Below are positions 37,140-45,122 of a stretch of 64,000 nucleotides of DNA, piece after piece; within the stretch, counting starts at the first letter, position 1; each line of letters opens with the position of its first letter. The translations under genes were made by a program, and so were the position numbers. The stretch lies in NCBI RefSeq assembly GCF_000761245.1, contig NZ_AWOR01000044.1, positions 62,001 to 126,000 on the forward strand. Reading direction: 5' to 3'. The notes below the pieces were generated by a model, which ran no database searches, was not told the DNA's origin, and saw only the letters and a program-made list of their open reading frames with translations. This stretch comes from Comamonas testosteroni (GTDB taxonomy: Bacteria > Pseudomonadota > Gammaproteobacteria > Burkholderiales > Burkholderiaceae_C).

Positions 37140-38162
37140 ATGTTGTTGTGGTCTGTTTTTTTGCTGGGCATGGCTTTTGGCGTTGCCGCGCGGCTGGGAC
37201 GTTTCTGTCTGCTGCGTGGCCTGCGCCAGCAGATGGGGCTGGATTCGGAAGTGGCGCCCGGCCAGGCGCCTGCGCTGCAGGGCTTTGCCCTGGCACTGGC
37301 GGTTGCCTTGCTGGCCTCGCAGGGGCTGCAGGCTCTTGGAATGCTTGATCTGGGCCAGGCTGCCATTGTGCGGCCCAGCTTTTCCATTGCCGGCGTGCTG
37401 ATTGGAGGTTTGCTGTTCGGCATCGGCATGGTGCTGGCCCGCGCCTGCGGAGCACGCTCTCTGGTGCTGCTGGCGGGCGGCAATCTGCGCTGCCTGGTCA
37501 CCGTCGTATTTCTGGCGCTGGGCGCGCAACTGGCCATGACCGGTGTACTGACCCCTCTGCGCCTTTGGCTGCAGGCCCTCGCCCCCGTCACGTTGACCCA
37601 TGCCACCCTGACAGCCTATCTGCCTGGGTTGAGCGCCTGGCTGATCGCGCTGGTGCCCGCCTTGGCGCTGCTGGCTTACGCCCTGCTGCGCCCCGGCCTG
37701 CGCCAAAGCCGCTTGCAGTGGGGCAGTGCGGTGCTCATAGGCCTGCTGGTGGCTGCCGGCTGGTGGCTGACTGCGCATATCGGGGTCGATGAGTTCGAGC
37801 CGGCCCGGCTCACCTCGCTGAGTTTTATCGGACCGATTGCCGAGACCCAGCTCTATCTGCAACTGTCCGTGGGCCGCGAGCCCGGCATAGGCCTGGCGCT
37901 GACGGCGGGCGTGCTCGCCGGCGCATTTCTCGCAGCCCTTGGCAGCCGCAAGGCGCGCTGGGAAGGCTTTGACTCCACCAGCCGCCTGGCTGCCAGCGCC
38001 GGTGGCGGCCTGCTGATGGGCGTTGGCGGCGTACTGGCCGCAGGCTGCTCCATCGGCCAGGGGCTGAGCGGGCTGTCCACGCTGTCGCTGGCCAGTTTTG
38101 CGGCCGTTGCCGGCATCCTGCTCGGAGCGCTTCTCAGTCTGCGCCTGCTGCGCCAGCAATAG
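37140..38162 (+). CDS. YeeE/YedE-family (TsuA-like) sulfur-compound transporter
   Basis: A 340-residue integral membrane protein with about nine helices. The family's conserved cysteines appear in ARACGARSLVLLAGGNLR near residue 102 and AAGCSIGQGLSG near residue 302, the two pseudo-symmetric repeats. The characterised relative TsuA imports thiosulfate through such cysteines. Placed between two flavocytochrome c-type genes, it probably moves thiosulfate or a related sulfur species across the inner membrane; direction and substrate are inferred. Confidence 0.85.
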   Translation: MLLWSVFLLGMAFGVAARLGRFCLLRGLRQQMGLDSEVAPGQAPALQGFALALAVALLASQGLQALGMLDLGQAAIVRPSFSIAGVLIGGLLFGIGMVLARACGARSLVLLAGGNLRCLVTVVFLALGAQLAMTGVLTPLRLWLQALAPVTLTHATLTAYLPGLSAWLIALVPALALLAYALLRPGLRQSRLQWGSAVLIGLLVAAGWWLTAHIGVDEFEPARLTSLSFIGPIAETQLYLQLSVGREPGIGLALTAGVLAGAFLAALGSRKARWEGFDSTSRLAASAGGGLLMGVGGVLAAGCSIGQGLSGLSTLSLASFAAVAGILLGALLSLRLLRQQ

Positions 38163-38350
38163 CGCTGGCTTCGCTTGGGTATTCACCGATTCCGGATCAG
38201 GGCCTGCTCCTAGAATCTCCAGCCACCAGCTGTGCTTGTGCCGCGTGTCGGCTGAGAGGCAATCCCACCGCGCTGCGCCCAAGCTTGCTTGCCCCTCCCC
38301 CGAATCCGAGGCCTTGATCAGGCCCCATTCCCATTACAGGAGCAATGCTC

Positions 38351-39682
38351 ATGCAACGTCGCCATTTCCTCTGGACTCCGCCCGCACTCGCTCTGGGCGC
38401 CGCTGCCGGCCCGGCAATGGCTGCACCCGCCATCATCAGCAGCCAGACGCCCATCCTGCCGCGCAAGGGCAAGGGTCCGCGCATCGTGATCTGCGGCGGC
38501 GGCTGGGGCGGCCTCACGGCGGCACGCTATCTGCGCGAGCTGATTCCCGCTTCCGACGTCGTGCTGCTGGAGCGCAATCCGACCTTCTGGTCCGGCCCCA
38601 TGAGCAACAAGTGGCTGGTGGATATCGTGGGTACGGACTTCGTGAACCGCGACATGCTGCACCCGGCCAACAAATACGGCTACACGCTGCTGCAAACCGA
38701 AGTCAACGGCTTCGAGCGCGACAAAAAGCTGGTGCGCACGGCCCATGGCCTGATCGAGTACGACTTCCTGATTCTCTCGGGCGGCATTCGCAACGACTAC
38801 GAGGCCTGGTTCGGCAACGACCAGCGCGCCATCGAGTACACGCGCACCCACTTTCCCAACGCCTATATCCCGAATCAGGAAATGCTCTCGCTCAAGAGCA
38901 AGGTCAAGAACTTCAAGGGCGGCACGCTGGTGATGACGCTGCCACCTCCGCCGCATCGCTGCCCGCCCTCGCCCTATGAGCGCGCCTGCCTGATTGCCTG
39001 GCATATCAAGAAGAACAAGATTCCCGGCAAGATCCTGATCCTCGACCCCAAGCCCAAGATCGCCCCCATCGGCGTGGGCTACAAGCAGGCTTTCGAAGAG
39101 CTGTACGCAGACATCATCACCCATGTGCCAAACGCCGGCGTCAAGGAAGTGGACCCCTTCAACAAGCAGATCAAGACCGCCGCAGGCGACTTCAAGTTTG
39201 ACGACGCCATCCTGATGCCGCCCCACCAGGCGGCCGACATGGTCTGGAAGGCCGATCTGATCGGCAAGGATGCGGCCACCGGCAAGCCCACGGGCTGGGC
39301 CGATATGCACAACCGTCTGTTCCATGCCAGAAGCGACGACCGCGTGTACTTCGTCGGCGATCTGATGGGCGCGATCTCGCCCCAGTTCGGCCACTACCCC
39401 AAGAGCGGCCATGTGGCCAATTACGTCGGCAAGATCGTGGCCCGGAACATTGCCGAGCGCGTGGCCGGCAAGGAGGTCGTGGCCCGGTTGCCCGACAACC
39501 TCTGCTACATGATGGTCAACGGCGACCCTCAGGAGGAAATTTCGGTGAAGTTCGAATACGAGGTGGACGCCAGCGGCCAGGTCAACCAGACCCAGATCGA
39601 CATGGATGTGCGTACCTCCGATCTGGTCAAGGAAGACTTTGCCTGGATCAACGGCAAGTTCGGAGATTTCTTGGGCACTTAA
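38351..39682 (+). CDS. Second FCSD-like flavoprotein, without the FAD-anchoring cysteine
   Basis: About 443 residues. The Tat motif QRRHFLW starts the protein; ATG 38351 is preferred because AGGAG lies eight bases before it. GGGWGGLTAARYL is the FAD-binding loop. The segment aligned with TCPFSN of the first flavoprotein reads SGPMSN, so the covalent FAD cysteine is replaced by glycine. The redox cysteines remain as HRCPPSPYERA and DNLCYMMVNGD. It should bind FAD non-covalently and react with a sulfur substrate. No second cytochrome gene is adjacent; SoxYZ may be its partner. Confidence 0.85.
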   Translation: MQRRHFLWTPPALALGAAAGPAMAAPAIISSQTPILPRKGKGPRIVICGGGWGGLTAARYLRELIPASDVVLLERNPTFWSGPMSNKWLVDIVGTDFVNRDMLHPANKYGYTLLQTEVNGFERDKKLVRTAHGLIEYDFLILSGGIRNDYEAWFGNDQRAIEYTRTHFPNAYIPNQEMLSLKSKVKNFKGGTLVMTLPPPPHRCPPSPYERACLIAWHIKKNKIPGKILILDPKPKIAPIGVGYKQAFEELYADIITHVPNAGVKEVDPFNKQIKTAAGDFKFDDAILMPPHQAADMVWKADLIGKDAATGKPTGWADMHNRLFHARSDDRVYFVGDLMGAISPQFGHYPKSGHVANYVGKIVARNIAERVAGKEVVARLPDNLCYMMVNGDPQEEISVKFEYEVDASGQVNQTQIDMDVRTSDLVKEDFAWINGKFGDFLGT

Positions 39683-39684
39683 AT

Positions 39685-39803
39685 CTCCCCCTGAGCGGCT
39701 TTGCCGCTTCCCCCTCTCTCTTCGGGAGGGGGGACGACGCCCTCTGCTAGGCGCCCCCGCCGCGAGGCGGCTCTTGCTTGGCGTCTCTCGCTTGGAGCCG
39801 GTG
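39685..39803 (+). repeat. Family-1 structured repeat, copy R4
   Basis: It begins CCCCCTGAGCGGC within three bases of the stop codon. Its first hairpin is GCGGC-TTT-GCCGC where others have GGCGC-TTT-GCGCC, a compensated change. The third has arms GACGCC (39736-39741) and GGCGTC (39780-39785) with a 14-base insertion in the loop. Confidence 0.85.
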
Positions 39804-39842
39804 CGAGTATTGAAGTTTTGTTAATTGGATTGAAGAAAAGCA

Positions 39843-40343
39843 ATGTTCAAGCACACCTCCCGTAGAAGTCTGGTGCTGGGCGCGGCGGCGGCTGGGGCCG
39901 GTCTGGCACTTCCCGCCTCGGCCCTGGCCCAGGCCAGCAGCGCGGCCAAGCCTTCGCTGGTCGGGCCGCTGGCCCCCAACCCGGCCGAGTTCAGGAAAAT
40001 CATGGAGCAATTCACGGGCGGCAAGCCTGGCCTGGCCGAAGGCCTGCAGCTGGAGGTTCCCGTGCTGGCCGACAACCCCAGCGCCGTTCCCGTCAAGGTC
40101 AAGGCGACGCTGCCCATCACCGAGCAGGACTGGTGCGAGGAGATCATCGTGCTGGCCGAGCTCAACCCCTCGCCGCTGGCCTGCCGCATGCAGTTCACGG
40201 CTGCGGCCGGAGCGGCCGAGGCGGCGGTGCGCATACGCCTGTCCCAGTCGCAGACCGTTCATGCCCTGGCACGCATGAAAAGCGGCAAGATACTGATCGC
40301 CAAACAGGCAACGACCGTGGCCGCCAGCGGCTGCGGCATGTGA
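39843..40343 (+). CDS. soxY: SoxY-type sulfur carrier protein (variant tail)
   Basis: A 166-residue SoxY. A Tat signal (SRRSLVLGAAAAGAGLALPASALA) is followed by the SoxY beta-sandwich. The swinging-arm cysteine is third from the end, SGCGM, where the classical tail is GGCGG. SoxY carries sulfur intermediates on this cysteine in complex with SoxZ in the periplasm. soxZ follows, separated by repeat R5. There are no soxB, soxXA or soxCD genes in the window, so this is not a complete Sox system here. Confidence 0.88.
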   Translation: MFKHTSRRSLVLGAAAAGAGLALPASALAQASSAAKPSLVGPLAPNPAEFRKIMEQFTGGKPGLAEGLQLEVPVLADNPSAVPVKVKATLPITEQDWCEEIIVLAELNPSPLACRMQFTAAAGAAEAAVRIRLSQSQTVHALARMKSGKILIAKQATTVAASGCGM

Positions 40344-40351
40344 ATCTGTAA

Positions 40352-40468
40352 ACACCCCCTGAGTCGCTGCGCTCCCTCCCCCTCTGTTGTGCCACGCTTT
40401 GCGTGGCCGAGGGGGACACCGCCCGCGCGGCAGGGCGGCCTTTGCGCGGCGGTTGCTGGCCCAGGCCC
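40352..40468 (+). repeat. Family-1 structured repeat, copy R5
   Basis: It lies between soxY and soxZ and begins CCCCCTGAGTCGC ten bases after the soxY stop. Its second hairpin carries an inner GCCACGC-TTT-GCGTGGC stem. The third has arms ACCGCC (40418-40423) and GGCGGT (40448-40453), and the inner helix is AGG-GCGG-CCT. Confidence 0.85.
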
Positions 40469-40533
40469 ACTTCTGGTATGGGGCGTAGCTGCATCCACAT
40501 TCACGATAGATGCCTGAACTGAAAGGAATTTTG

Positions 40534-40863
40534 ATGAATAAACCACCCCGCGTATGGGTCAGTAATGCCAACCCCAAGAAAGGCGAAGTGCTGCGCGTGC
40601 GCGCGCAGATGGAACATGTCATGGAAAGCGGTCTGCGCACCGACCCGGCCACGGGCAAGGTGCGTCCGCGCAATATCGTGAGCCGTTTCGAAGCCCGGCT
40701 GGGCAACGCCTTGCTGTTCAGCTGGGAGCCAGGCATCTCGATTGCGCAGAACCCCTATATCGAGTTCACCTTTGTGGCCCGGGAAAGCGGCGAGCTGCAG
40801 ATGCAGTGGAAGGACGAGCAGGGCCAGACGCTGAGTGCCCAGAAGACGATCAGCGTCGCCTAA
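40534..40863 (+). CDS. soxZ: SoxZ, partner of the sulfur carrier SoxY
   Basis: A 109-residue SoxZ with the usual opening (VWVSNANPKKGEVLRVRAQMEHVMESG region) and the immunoglobulin-like fold ending in TLSAQKTISVA. It has no signal peptide; SoxZ is exported with SoxY through the Tat system. ATG 40534 follows a GAAAGGA site at 40521-40527; the frame is open slightly further upstream. It ends the sulfur cluster, and a strong terminator lies about 115 bases downstream. Confidence 0.9.
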   Translation: MNKPPRVWVSNANPKKGEVLRVRAQMEHVMESGLRTDPATGKVRPRNIVSRFEARLGNALLFSWEPGISIAQNPYIEFTFVARESGELQMQWKDEQGQTLSAQKTISVA

Positions 40864-40912
40864 TGGCGAGAGCCATGAGAAATGGCTCACCACGCTTGCC
40901 CACTACATGTGG

Positions 40913-40975
40913 CCGCGCCCCCTCCGAGAGGGCCTAGGCGGCCCCGGCGTTTTCATCTTGGGGCGGCCCGGCAAT
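40913..40975 (+). repeat. Degenerate family-1-like remnant after soxZ
   Basis: The stretch contains CCCCCTC-CGAGAGGG and the GGGGCGGCCCGG core seen in the family-1 loop, but the third stem is not intact. Probably a decayed copy. Confidence 0.4.
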
Positions 40976-40976
40976 G

Positions 40977-41015
40977 AAAAAGCCCCGCCCGGTTTGCACC
41001 GGGGCGGGGCTTTTT
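40977..41015. terminator. Bidirectional terminator between soxZ and the YitT-family gene
   Basis: GCCCCGCCC and GGGCGGGGC arms (GC-rich, one bulge) are flanked by A and T runs on both sides, serving the two convergent transcripts. Confidence 0.9.
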
Positions 41016-41030
41016 CATGAATGACAGGCC

Positions 41031-41738
41031 TCAGTTGCCCTGATAGCGGCCGGGACGATGACTGATCCACAGAAACATGCTCATGATCACCGCCGCAAGC
41101 ACCGAATACGCCACGCGCTCCAGCGGCACGATGGCCAGCGCCAGCAGCACAACTGTGCAGTCGATCATCATCTGCACCTTGCCGGCGCGAATGCCGTAAC
41201 GGTCCTGCAGATAGAGCGAGACGATGGTGGCCCCGCCCAGACTGGAGCGATGCCGTGCCAGGAACAGGCAACCCGATCCCATGAGCAAGCCGCCCGCCAC
41301 GGCCGCATAGAGCGGATTCAGGTAGTCGATATGGATGAAGCGCGGGCCCACATCGGCCATCAGTGCCAGCATGGCGACCGAGACAAAGGTCTTGATCGTG
41401 AACTCCGCGCCCATGCGCTTCCAGGCAAACCAGTAGAACGGCAGATTGATGACAAAGAAGACGGCGCCGAAAGGCAGTCCCGTCACGTAGTGCAGCAAAA
41501 AGGCCACGCCCGCCGTGCTGCCCGTGAGCAAGCCCGCCTGCGCAAACAGCATCATGGTGATGGAGACAAACAGCGAGCCCGTGAACAGGGCCTGCGCGTC
41601 CTCGAAGCGGCCATGGCGCAGGCCCGAAGTGGCCGGTGCCGCAGCAGCGGGGGCATCCATGCGGCCGGCCAGAGCAGAGCTGGCCGAAGAAGATAGCGGT
41701 GTGGACATGTCGGGTAAGACAGCAAGATTGATGCCCAT
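41031..41738 (-). CDS. YitT-family membrane protein
   Basis: About 235 residues, five or six hydrophobic segments. SLFVSITMMLFAQAGLLTGSTAGVAFLLHY and GGLLMGSGCLFLARHRSSLGGATIVSLYL (given in outline) are the two GG-rich repeats of the YitT/DUF161 family; relatives have an added C-terminal DUF2179 domain that is missing here. Function unknown. ATG 41738 gives the longest plausible protein; ATG 41708 (MSTPLSS) is equally possible. It converges on soxZ and is not part of the sulfur cluster. Confidence 0.78.
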   Translation of the reverse strand: MGINLAVLPDMSTPLSSSASSALAGRMDAPAAAAPATSGLRHGRFEDAQALFTGSLFVSITMMLFAQAGLLTGSTAGVAFLLHYVTGLPFGAVFFVINLPFYWFAWKRMGAEFTIKTFVSVAMLALMADVGPRFIHIDYLNPLYAAVAGGLLMGSGCLFLARHRSSLGGATIVSLYLQDRYGIRAGKVQMMIDCTVVLLALAIVPLERVAYSVLAAVIMSMFLWISHRPGRYQGN

Positions 41739-42073
41739 GATCTCGATAAAGACCGGGGCGTGCCGGTGCGGATAACACCGGGTAACCCCTTAATTTTACG
41801 GATGGACTCATGCTGTATGCACATGATTTGCTGCAACGCAACAAATCCCGAAGGGGAATTTCGGAAGCACCTCCATCAAGAACCTTTAGCTTTTCGGCCC
41901 CCATCGCTTACTGTTAAAGCACTGCAAGCTATCAATTCAGAAGCAATCCAGCGCACCCGTCACCAACGTATGCGCGCAGCGCCTCCCTATCGGATGCCAA
42001 GACAGATGCCAAAAAGCCCTGACTGCACCATCGCAGGCAGGGCTTTGAGCAGATCCGCCCCCTTTAGGGCCGC
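41739..42073. other. Gene-free region with a near-palindromic site upstream of the YitT-family gene
   Basis: A 335-base stretch between the BamE-like gene (stop) and the YitT gene (start). It holds an operator-like near-palindrome, ATTTGCTGC (41826-41834) - AAC - GCAACAAAT (41838-41846), eight of nine pairs. A short AGCTATCAAT segment resembles the edge of family-2 repeats. The terminator of the lipoprotein gene is at its right end. I find no coding frame I believe. Confidence 0.6.
42009..42048 (-). terminator. Terminator after the BamE-like lipoprotein gene
   Basis: On the minus strand AAGCCCTG (its partner at 42014-42021) and the complement at 42038-42045 form a hairpin followed by TTTTT, 30 bases past the stop. 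Confidence 0.7.
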
Positions 42074-42580
42074 TCAGCCGCGCGACTCGTCGGGCAGGCG
42101 TTCGCGGTTGAGCGTGCGCAGCACCCGGCCATCGGAGCCAAAGGTCACCGTGAACTGCATCTCGCGCGTGGGCGGATCGATGTAGTTCCAGTCCCAGTCG
42201 GTTTCCTGCTTGAGCTGGTAAGTCATCATCTTGGCGGGCTTGCCCAGCATGCGGCGCACCTCGTTTTCCTCCATGCCGGGCACGATCCTCGCAAACACAT
42301 GCGGGGCCAGCACCTGGCGCAGCGCACTCATCTTGCCGTCCGCGCCTATGGTGATCATGTAGTTCCTGGCACCGGCCGGCTGGCGGTTGTACTCAAAGGT
42401 GCGCGAGCCATCCTCTTCGTTCCAGATGCGTTCGGGCTCGCCAAACTTTGCGCGCACATCGGCCTCGGTGGACAGGCCTTCCTCCAGCTCCTTGATCTTC
42501 TGCTCGTCGCACCCCAGCAGCGCCAGGGTGCTGATTGCAGCGGCCGCCAGGGCCGCCGTCACACGGGAAAAAATATTCAT
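42074..42580 (-). CDS. BamE/SmpA-like outer membrane lipoprotein
   Basis: A 168-residue protein with signal sequence and lipobox ISTLALLGCDEQ (Cys24). Two repeated segments of the SmpA/OmlA fold follow: LSTEADVRAKFGEPERIWNEEDGSRTFEY and, later, IVPGMEENEVRRMLGKPAKMMTYQL (in outline). BamE-like proteins assist outer-membrane protein assembly, but this one is larger than BamE with two copies of the motif, so it may be a paralog. It is divergent from the next gene and has its own terminator. Confidence 0.75.
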   Translation of the reverse strand: MNIFSRVTAALAAAAISTLALLGCDEQKIKELEEGLSTEADVRAKFGEPERIWNEEDGSRTFEYNRQPAGARNYMITIGADGKMSALRQVLAPHVFARIVPGMEENEVRRMLGKPAKMMTYQLKQETDWDWNYIDPPTREMQFTVTFGSDGRVLRTLNRERLPDESRG

Positions 42581-42686
42581 GGACTTGAATCACAATGCTT
42601 GCCAGACAGAATGCGAATTCTGACAGCAAGCCACCCGCGCACACGCGCCACTTTTGCAAACGCTTGTCAAAACGGAGCCATTCCCT

Positions 42687-43148
42687 GTGAGCACAACCCT
42701 TGAGCAACTGTTTTCCCAATTCACCAACGCCGCGCAGGCGGCCCGGGATCAGCAGGACAAATGGCTGATCATCGATCCCGTCTACGAGCACCTGGAGACA
42801 CTGCAGGACGCGGCACTGGAGCAGGTCCTGCCGCATATCCTGACGCTGATTGAAACCTATCCCGAACTGGACTATGGCGGCCCCGGCCCGTTCGGCAGCC
42901 TGATCGAGGAGCACCCCATGGCCGCCTACACCCCGGCCTTGCTGGCGTCGCTGGAGCGCCAACCCAGCGTGCAGGTGATGGGCTGGCTGGACCGCACCAT
43001 GCGCGTGGATGAAGACTTTCAGCGCGGCGACCCGAACCCGGTCGGAGCCGCCGAATTTGCAGCCGTGCTGCGCAAGATCGTCGATTCGCCCCTGGCCTCG
43101 GACGAATGCAAGGAGTTCGCGCAGATCTCTCTCAAGGAGCTGAAATAG
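42687..43148 (+). CDS. Conserved protein of unknown function
   Basis: A 153-residue soluble, acidic, helical protein. I do not recognise a family; HEAT-like repeats are possible (LEQVLPHILTLIETYPEL). The start GTG 42687 has a CGGAG site nine bases upstream; a TTG start gives a longer frame with a poor N-terminus. It precedes a DUF3460 gene by 62 bases. Confidence 0.65.
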   Translation: MSTTLEQLFSQFTNAAQAARDQQDKWLIIDPVYEHLETLQDAALEQVLPHILTLIETYPELDYGGPGPFGSLIEEHPMAAYTPALLASLERQPSVQVMGWLDRTMRVDEDFQRGDPNPVGAAEFAAVLRKIVDSPLASDECKEFAQISLKELK

Positions 43149-43210
43149 CCCGGCGCGGGCCTGGCGTCCGCGACGGGCTAAAATCCGCTGTTCTGAGAGG
43201 TTTTACACAT

Positions 43211-43417
43211 ATGTCTTTCTTCCGTCGCCCCGACTACCGTTCCGACACCACCAACTTCATCAACGACCTGAAGCAGCAAAAGCCCGAGCTGGACAAGCAG
43301 CAGCAAGCCGGTCGCGCCCTGCTGTGGGACAAGGACGTGAACTATGAAGTCTGGGAAGATCTGCGCGCCAGCCGCGTGGAACAACAGCCCTACGTGTACC
43401 AGACCAACCACTCCTGA
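43211..43417 (+). CDS. DUF3460 small protein
   Basis: A 68-residue protein starting MSFFRRPDYRSDTTNFI, which is the betaproteobacterial DUF3460 family (function unknown). It is hydrophilic and charged, with no signal. It is often located near scpA and panC in Burkholderiales, and here scpA follows after about 70 bases. Confidence 0.85.
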   Translation: MSFFRRPDYRSDTTNFINDLKQQKPELDKQQQAGRALLWDKDVNYEVWEDLRASRVEQQPYVYQTNHS

Positions 43418-43440
43418 TCTTTTCGATGAAATCAGCCTCA

Positions 43441-43460
43441 AGCGCTTATTCATCAAGCGC
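43441..43460. repeat. Family-2 repeat fragment, copy D
   Basis: AGCGCTTATTCATCAAGCGC is a hairpin-forming inverted repeat that also occurs in copy C near 61000. It lies between the DUF3460 gene and scpA. Confidence 0.75.
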
Positions 43461-43487
43461 GCTCAGCTCTGCAATCCATAGCAGACC

Positions 43488-44345
43488 ATGAGCGAGGCTG
43501 AAGAACAGACCCTGTTGCCGGGCCAGAACCCGGACGCCCCTGACCCGTCGCCTTCGGTCGTCGATCAGGTGGCTCTGGCACGCCTTTACGGCGAGCCGCT
43601 GTTTGCGCTGCCCCAGGATCTCTATATTCCGCCCGATGCGCTGGAAGTCTTTCTCGAAGCCTTTGAAGGCCCGCTGGACTTGCTGCTCTATCTGATCCGC
43701 AAGCAGAACTTCAACATCCTCGACATCCCCATGCTGGACGTGACACGCCAGTACATGACCTATGTGGACGAGGTGCGCAGCCGCAATCTGGAGCTGGCAG
43801 CCGAATATCTGCTGATGGCGGCCATGCTCATCGAGATCAAGTCGCGCATGCTGCTGCCGCCCAAGAAGCAGGAGGACGGCGAGGAAGCCGAGGACCCGCG
43901 CGCCGAGCTGGTGCGCCGCCTGCTCGAATACGAGCAGATGAAGCTGGCCGCCCAGCAGCTGGGGCAGCTGCCCACCTACGGGCGCGATTTTCTCAAGGCC
44001 ACGGTCTATATCGAGCAAAGCCTGCAACCGCGCTTTCCGGATGTGGAAATCGGCGAGCTGCAAGCGGCCTGGCGCGACATCCTCAAGCGCGCCAAGCTGG
44101 TGCAAAGCCACAAGATCACGCGCGAAGAGCTGTCGGTGCGCGAGTACATGAGCCAGATCCTCAAGCAGCTGCAGGGCCAGCGTTTCGTGGAGTTCGAGCG
44201 CATCTTCAACCCTGAAAAAGGCTCGACCGTGCTGGTCGTGACCTTTATCGCCATGCTGGAGCTGGCCAAGGAAACGCTGATCGAAATCACCCAGGCCGAA
44301 GCCTACGCGCCCATTTATGTGCGCCTGGCCTATACCCCGGTGTGA
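43488..44345 (+). CDS. scpA: Segregation and condensation protein A
   Basis: A 285-residue kleisin. The N-terminal domain (FEGPLDLLLYLIRKQNFNILDIP in outline, then LAAEYLLMAAMLIEIKSRMLLP) and the C-terminal winged helix are clear. It bridges SMC heads with ScpB in chromosome condensation. scpB is not adjacent. The first 40 residues are extra, as in other Burkholderiales. An in-frame start just upstream cannot be excluded. Confidence 0.95.
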   Translation: MSEAEEQTLLPGQNPDAPDPSPSVVDQVALARLYGEPLFALPQDLYIPPDALEVFLEAFEGPLDLLLYLIRKQNFNILDIPMLDVTRQYMTYVDEVRSRNLELAAEYLLMAAMLIEIKSRMLLPPKKQEDGEEAEDPRAELVRRLLEYEQMKLAAQQLGQLPTYGRDFLKATVYIEQSLQPRFPDVEIGELQAAWRDILKRAKLVQSHKITREELSVREYMSQILKQLQGQRFVEFERIFNPEKGSTVLVVTFIAMLELAKETLIEITQAEAYAPIYVRLAYTPV

Positions 44346-44356
44346 GGCTTGAGGCC

Positions 44357-44382
44357 GGTTGCAAGGCACGCGCCTTGTAACC
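44357..44382 (+). terminator. Hairpin after scpA
   Basis: GGTTGCAAGGC and GCCTTGTAACC form an 11-bp stem with one G-T pair and an ACGC loop, 12 bases past the stop. There is no T-run, so termination is uncertain. Confidence 0.4.
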
Positions 44383-44481
44383 CTATGGCCCACCAGAAGT
44401 TCAGCAAGGGCTTACATTCGTATCCCGGGCTGCAGCACGCCAGCCTCCTGTTCCACCGCGCCTTGACGCGACACATTCGAC

Positions 44482-45120
44482 ATGACATACAGCGTCAAAG
44501 AAATTTTCTACACCTTGCAGGGCGAAGGCGGCCAGGCCGGCACGCCCGCCGTGTTCTGCCGCTTTGCGGGCTGCAATCTGTGGACGGGCCGTGAGCAGGA
44601 CAGGCCCAATGCCATCTGCCAGTTCTGCGACACCGATTTTGTCGGCACTGACGGCACCCTGGGCGGCAAGTTCGCCACCGCCGATGCGCTGGCCGAGCGC
44701 ATTCTGAGCCAGTGGCCTGCCGACGACAGCCGGCACCGCATGGTGGTGCTGACGGGTGGCGAGCCTTTGCTGCAGGTCGATGAGGCCCTGATCGCCGCCC
44801 TGCATTCGCGCGGTTTTCGCATCTCGGTGGAAAGCAACGGCACGGTGGCCGCGCCCGAGGGCATAGACTGGCTGTGCATCAGCCCCAAGGCCGGCGCCGA
44901 CTGGATTCAGCGCAGCGGCCAGGAGCTCAAGCTGGTCTGGCCTCAGCCCACATTCGACCTGGCGGCCATTGAAGCCAGCACCGAATTCCAGCACTATTTT
45001 CTGCAGCCCATGGACAACGCCATGCAGAGCAGCAATATTGCCGCCTGTATCGAGCAATGCATGCAGCGCCCCGCCTGGCGCCTGAGTCTGCAAACCCACA
45101 AGCTCACGGGCATTCGATGA
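44482..45120 (+). CDS. queE: 7-carboxy-7-deazaguanine synthase
   Basis: A 212-residue radical-SAM enzyme of queuosine and preQ0 synthesis. The cluster cysteines are in CRFAGCNLW and, after a spacer, ICQFCDTDF, the long-spaced CX14CX2C pattern of QueE. YTLQGEGGQAGTPAVFCRF is the conserved start, and LTGGEPLLQ the SAM-binding GGE motif. It converts 6-carboxytetrahydropterin, the QueD product. queD follows in the same direction with a family-1 repeat between. Confidence 0.95.
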   Translation: MTYSVKEIFYTLQGEGGQAGTPAVFCRFAGCNLWTGREQDRPNAICQFCDTDFVGTDGTLGGKFATADALAERILSQWPADDSRHRMVVLTGGEPLLQVDEALIAALHSRGFRISVESNGTVAAPEGIDWLCISPKAGADWIQRSGQELKLVWPQPTFDLAAIEASTEFQHYFLQPMDNAMQSSNIAACIEQCMQRPAWRLSLQTHKLTGIR

Positions 45121-45122
45121 AA

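Noticed and set aside
36384..38282. 632-codon antisense frame across the first flavoprotein and the YeeE/YedE gene
   Set aside because: It passes through a family-1 repeat and two well-supported genes in other frames; no domain.
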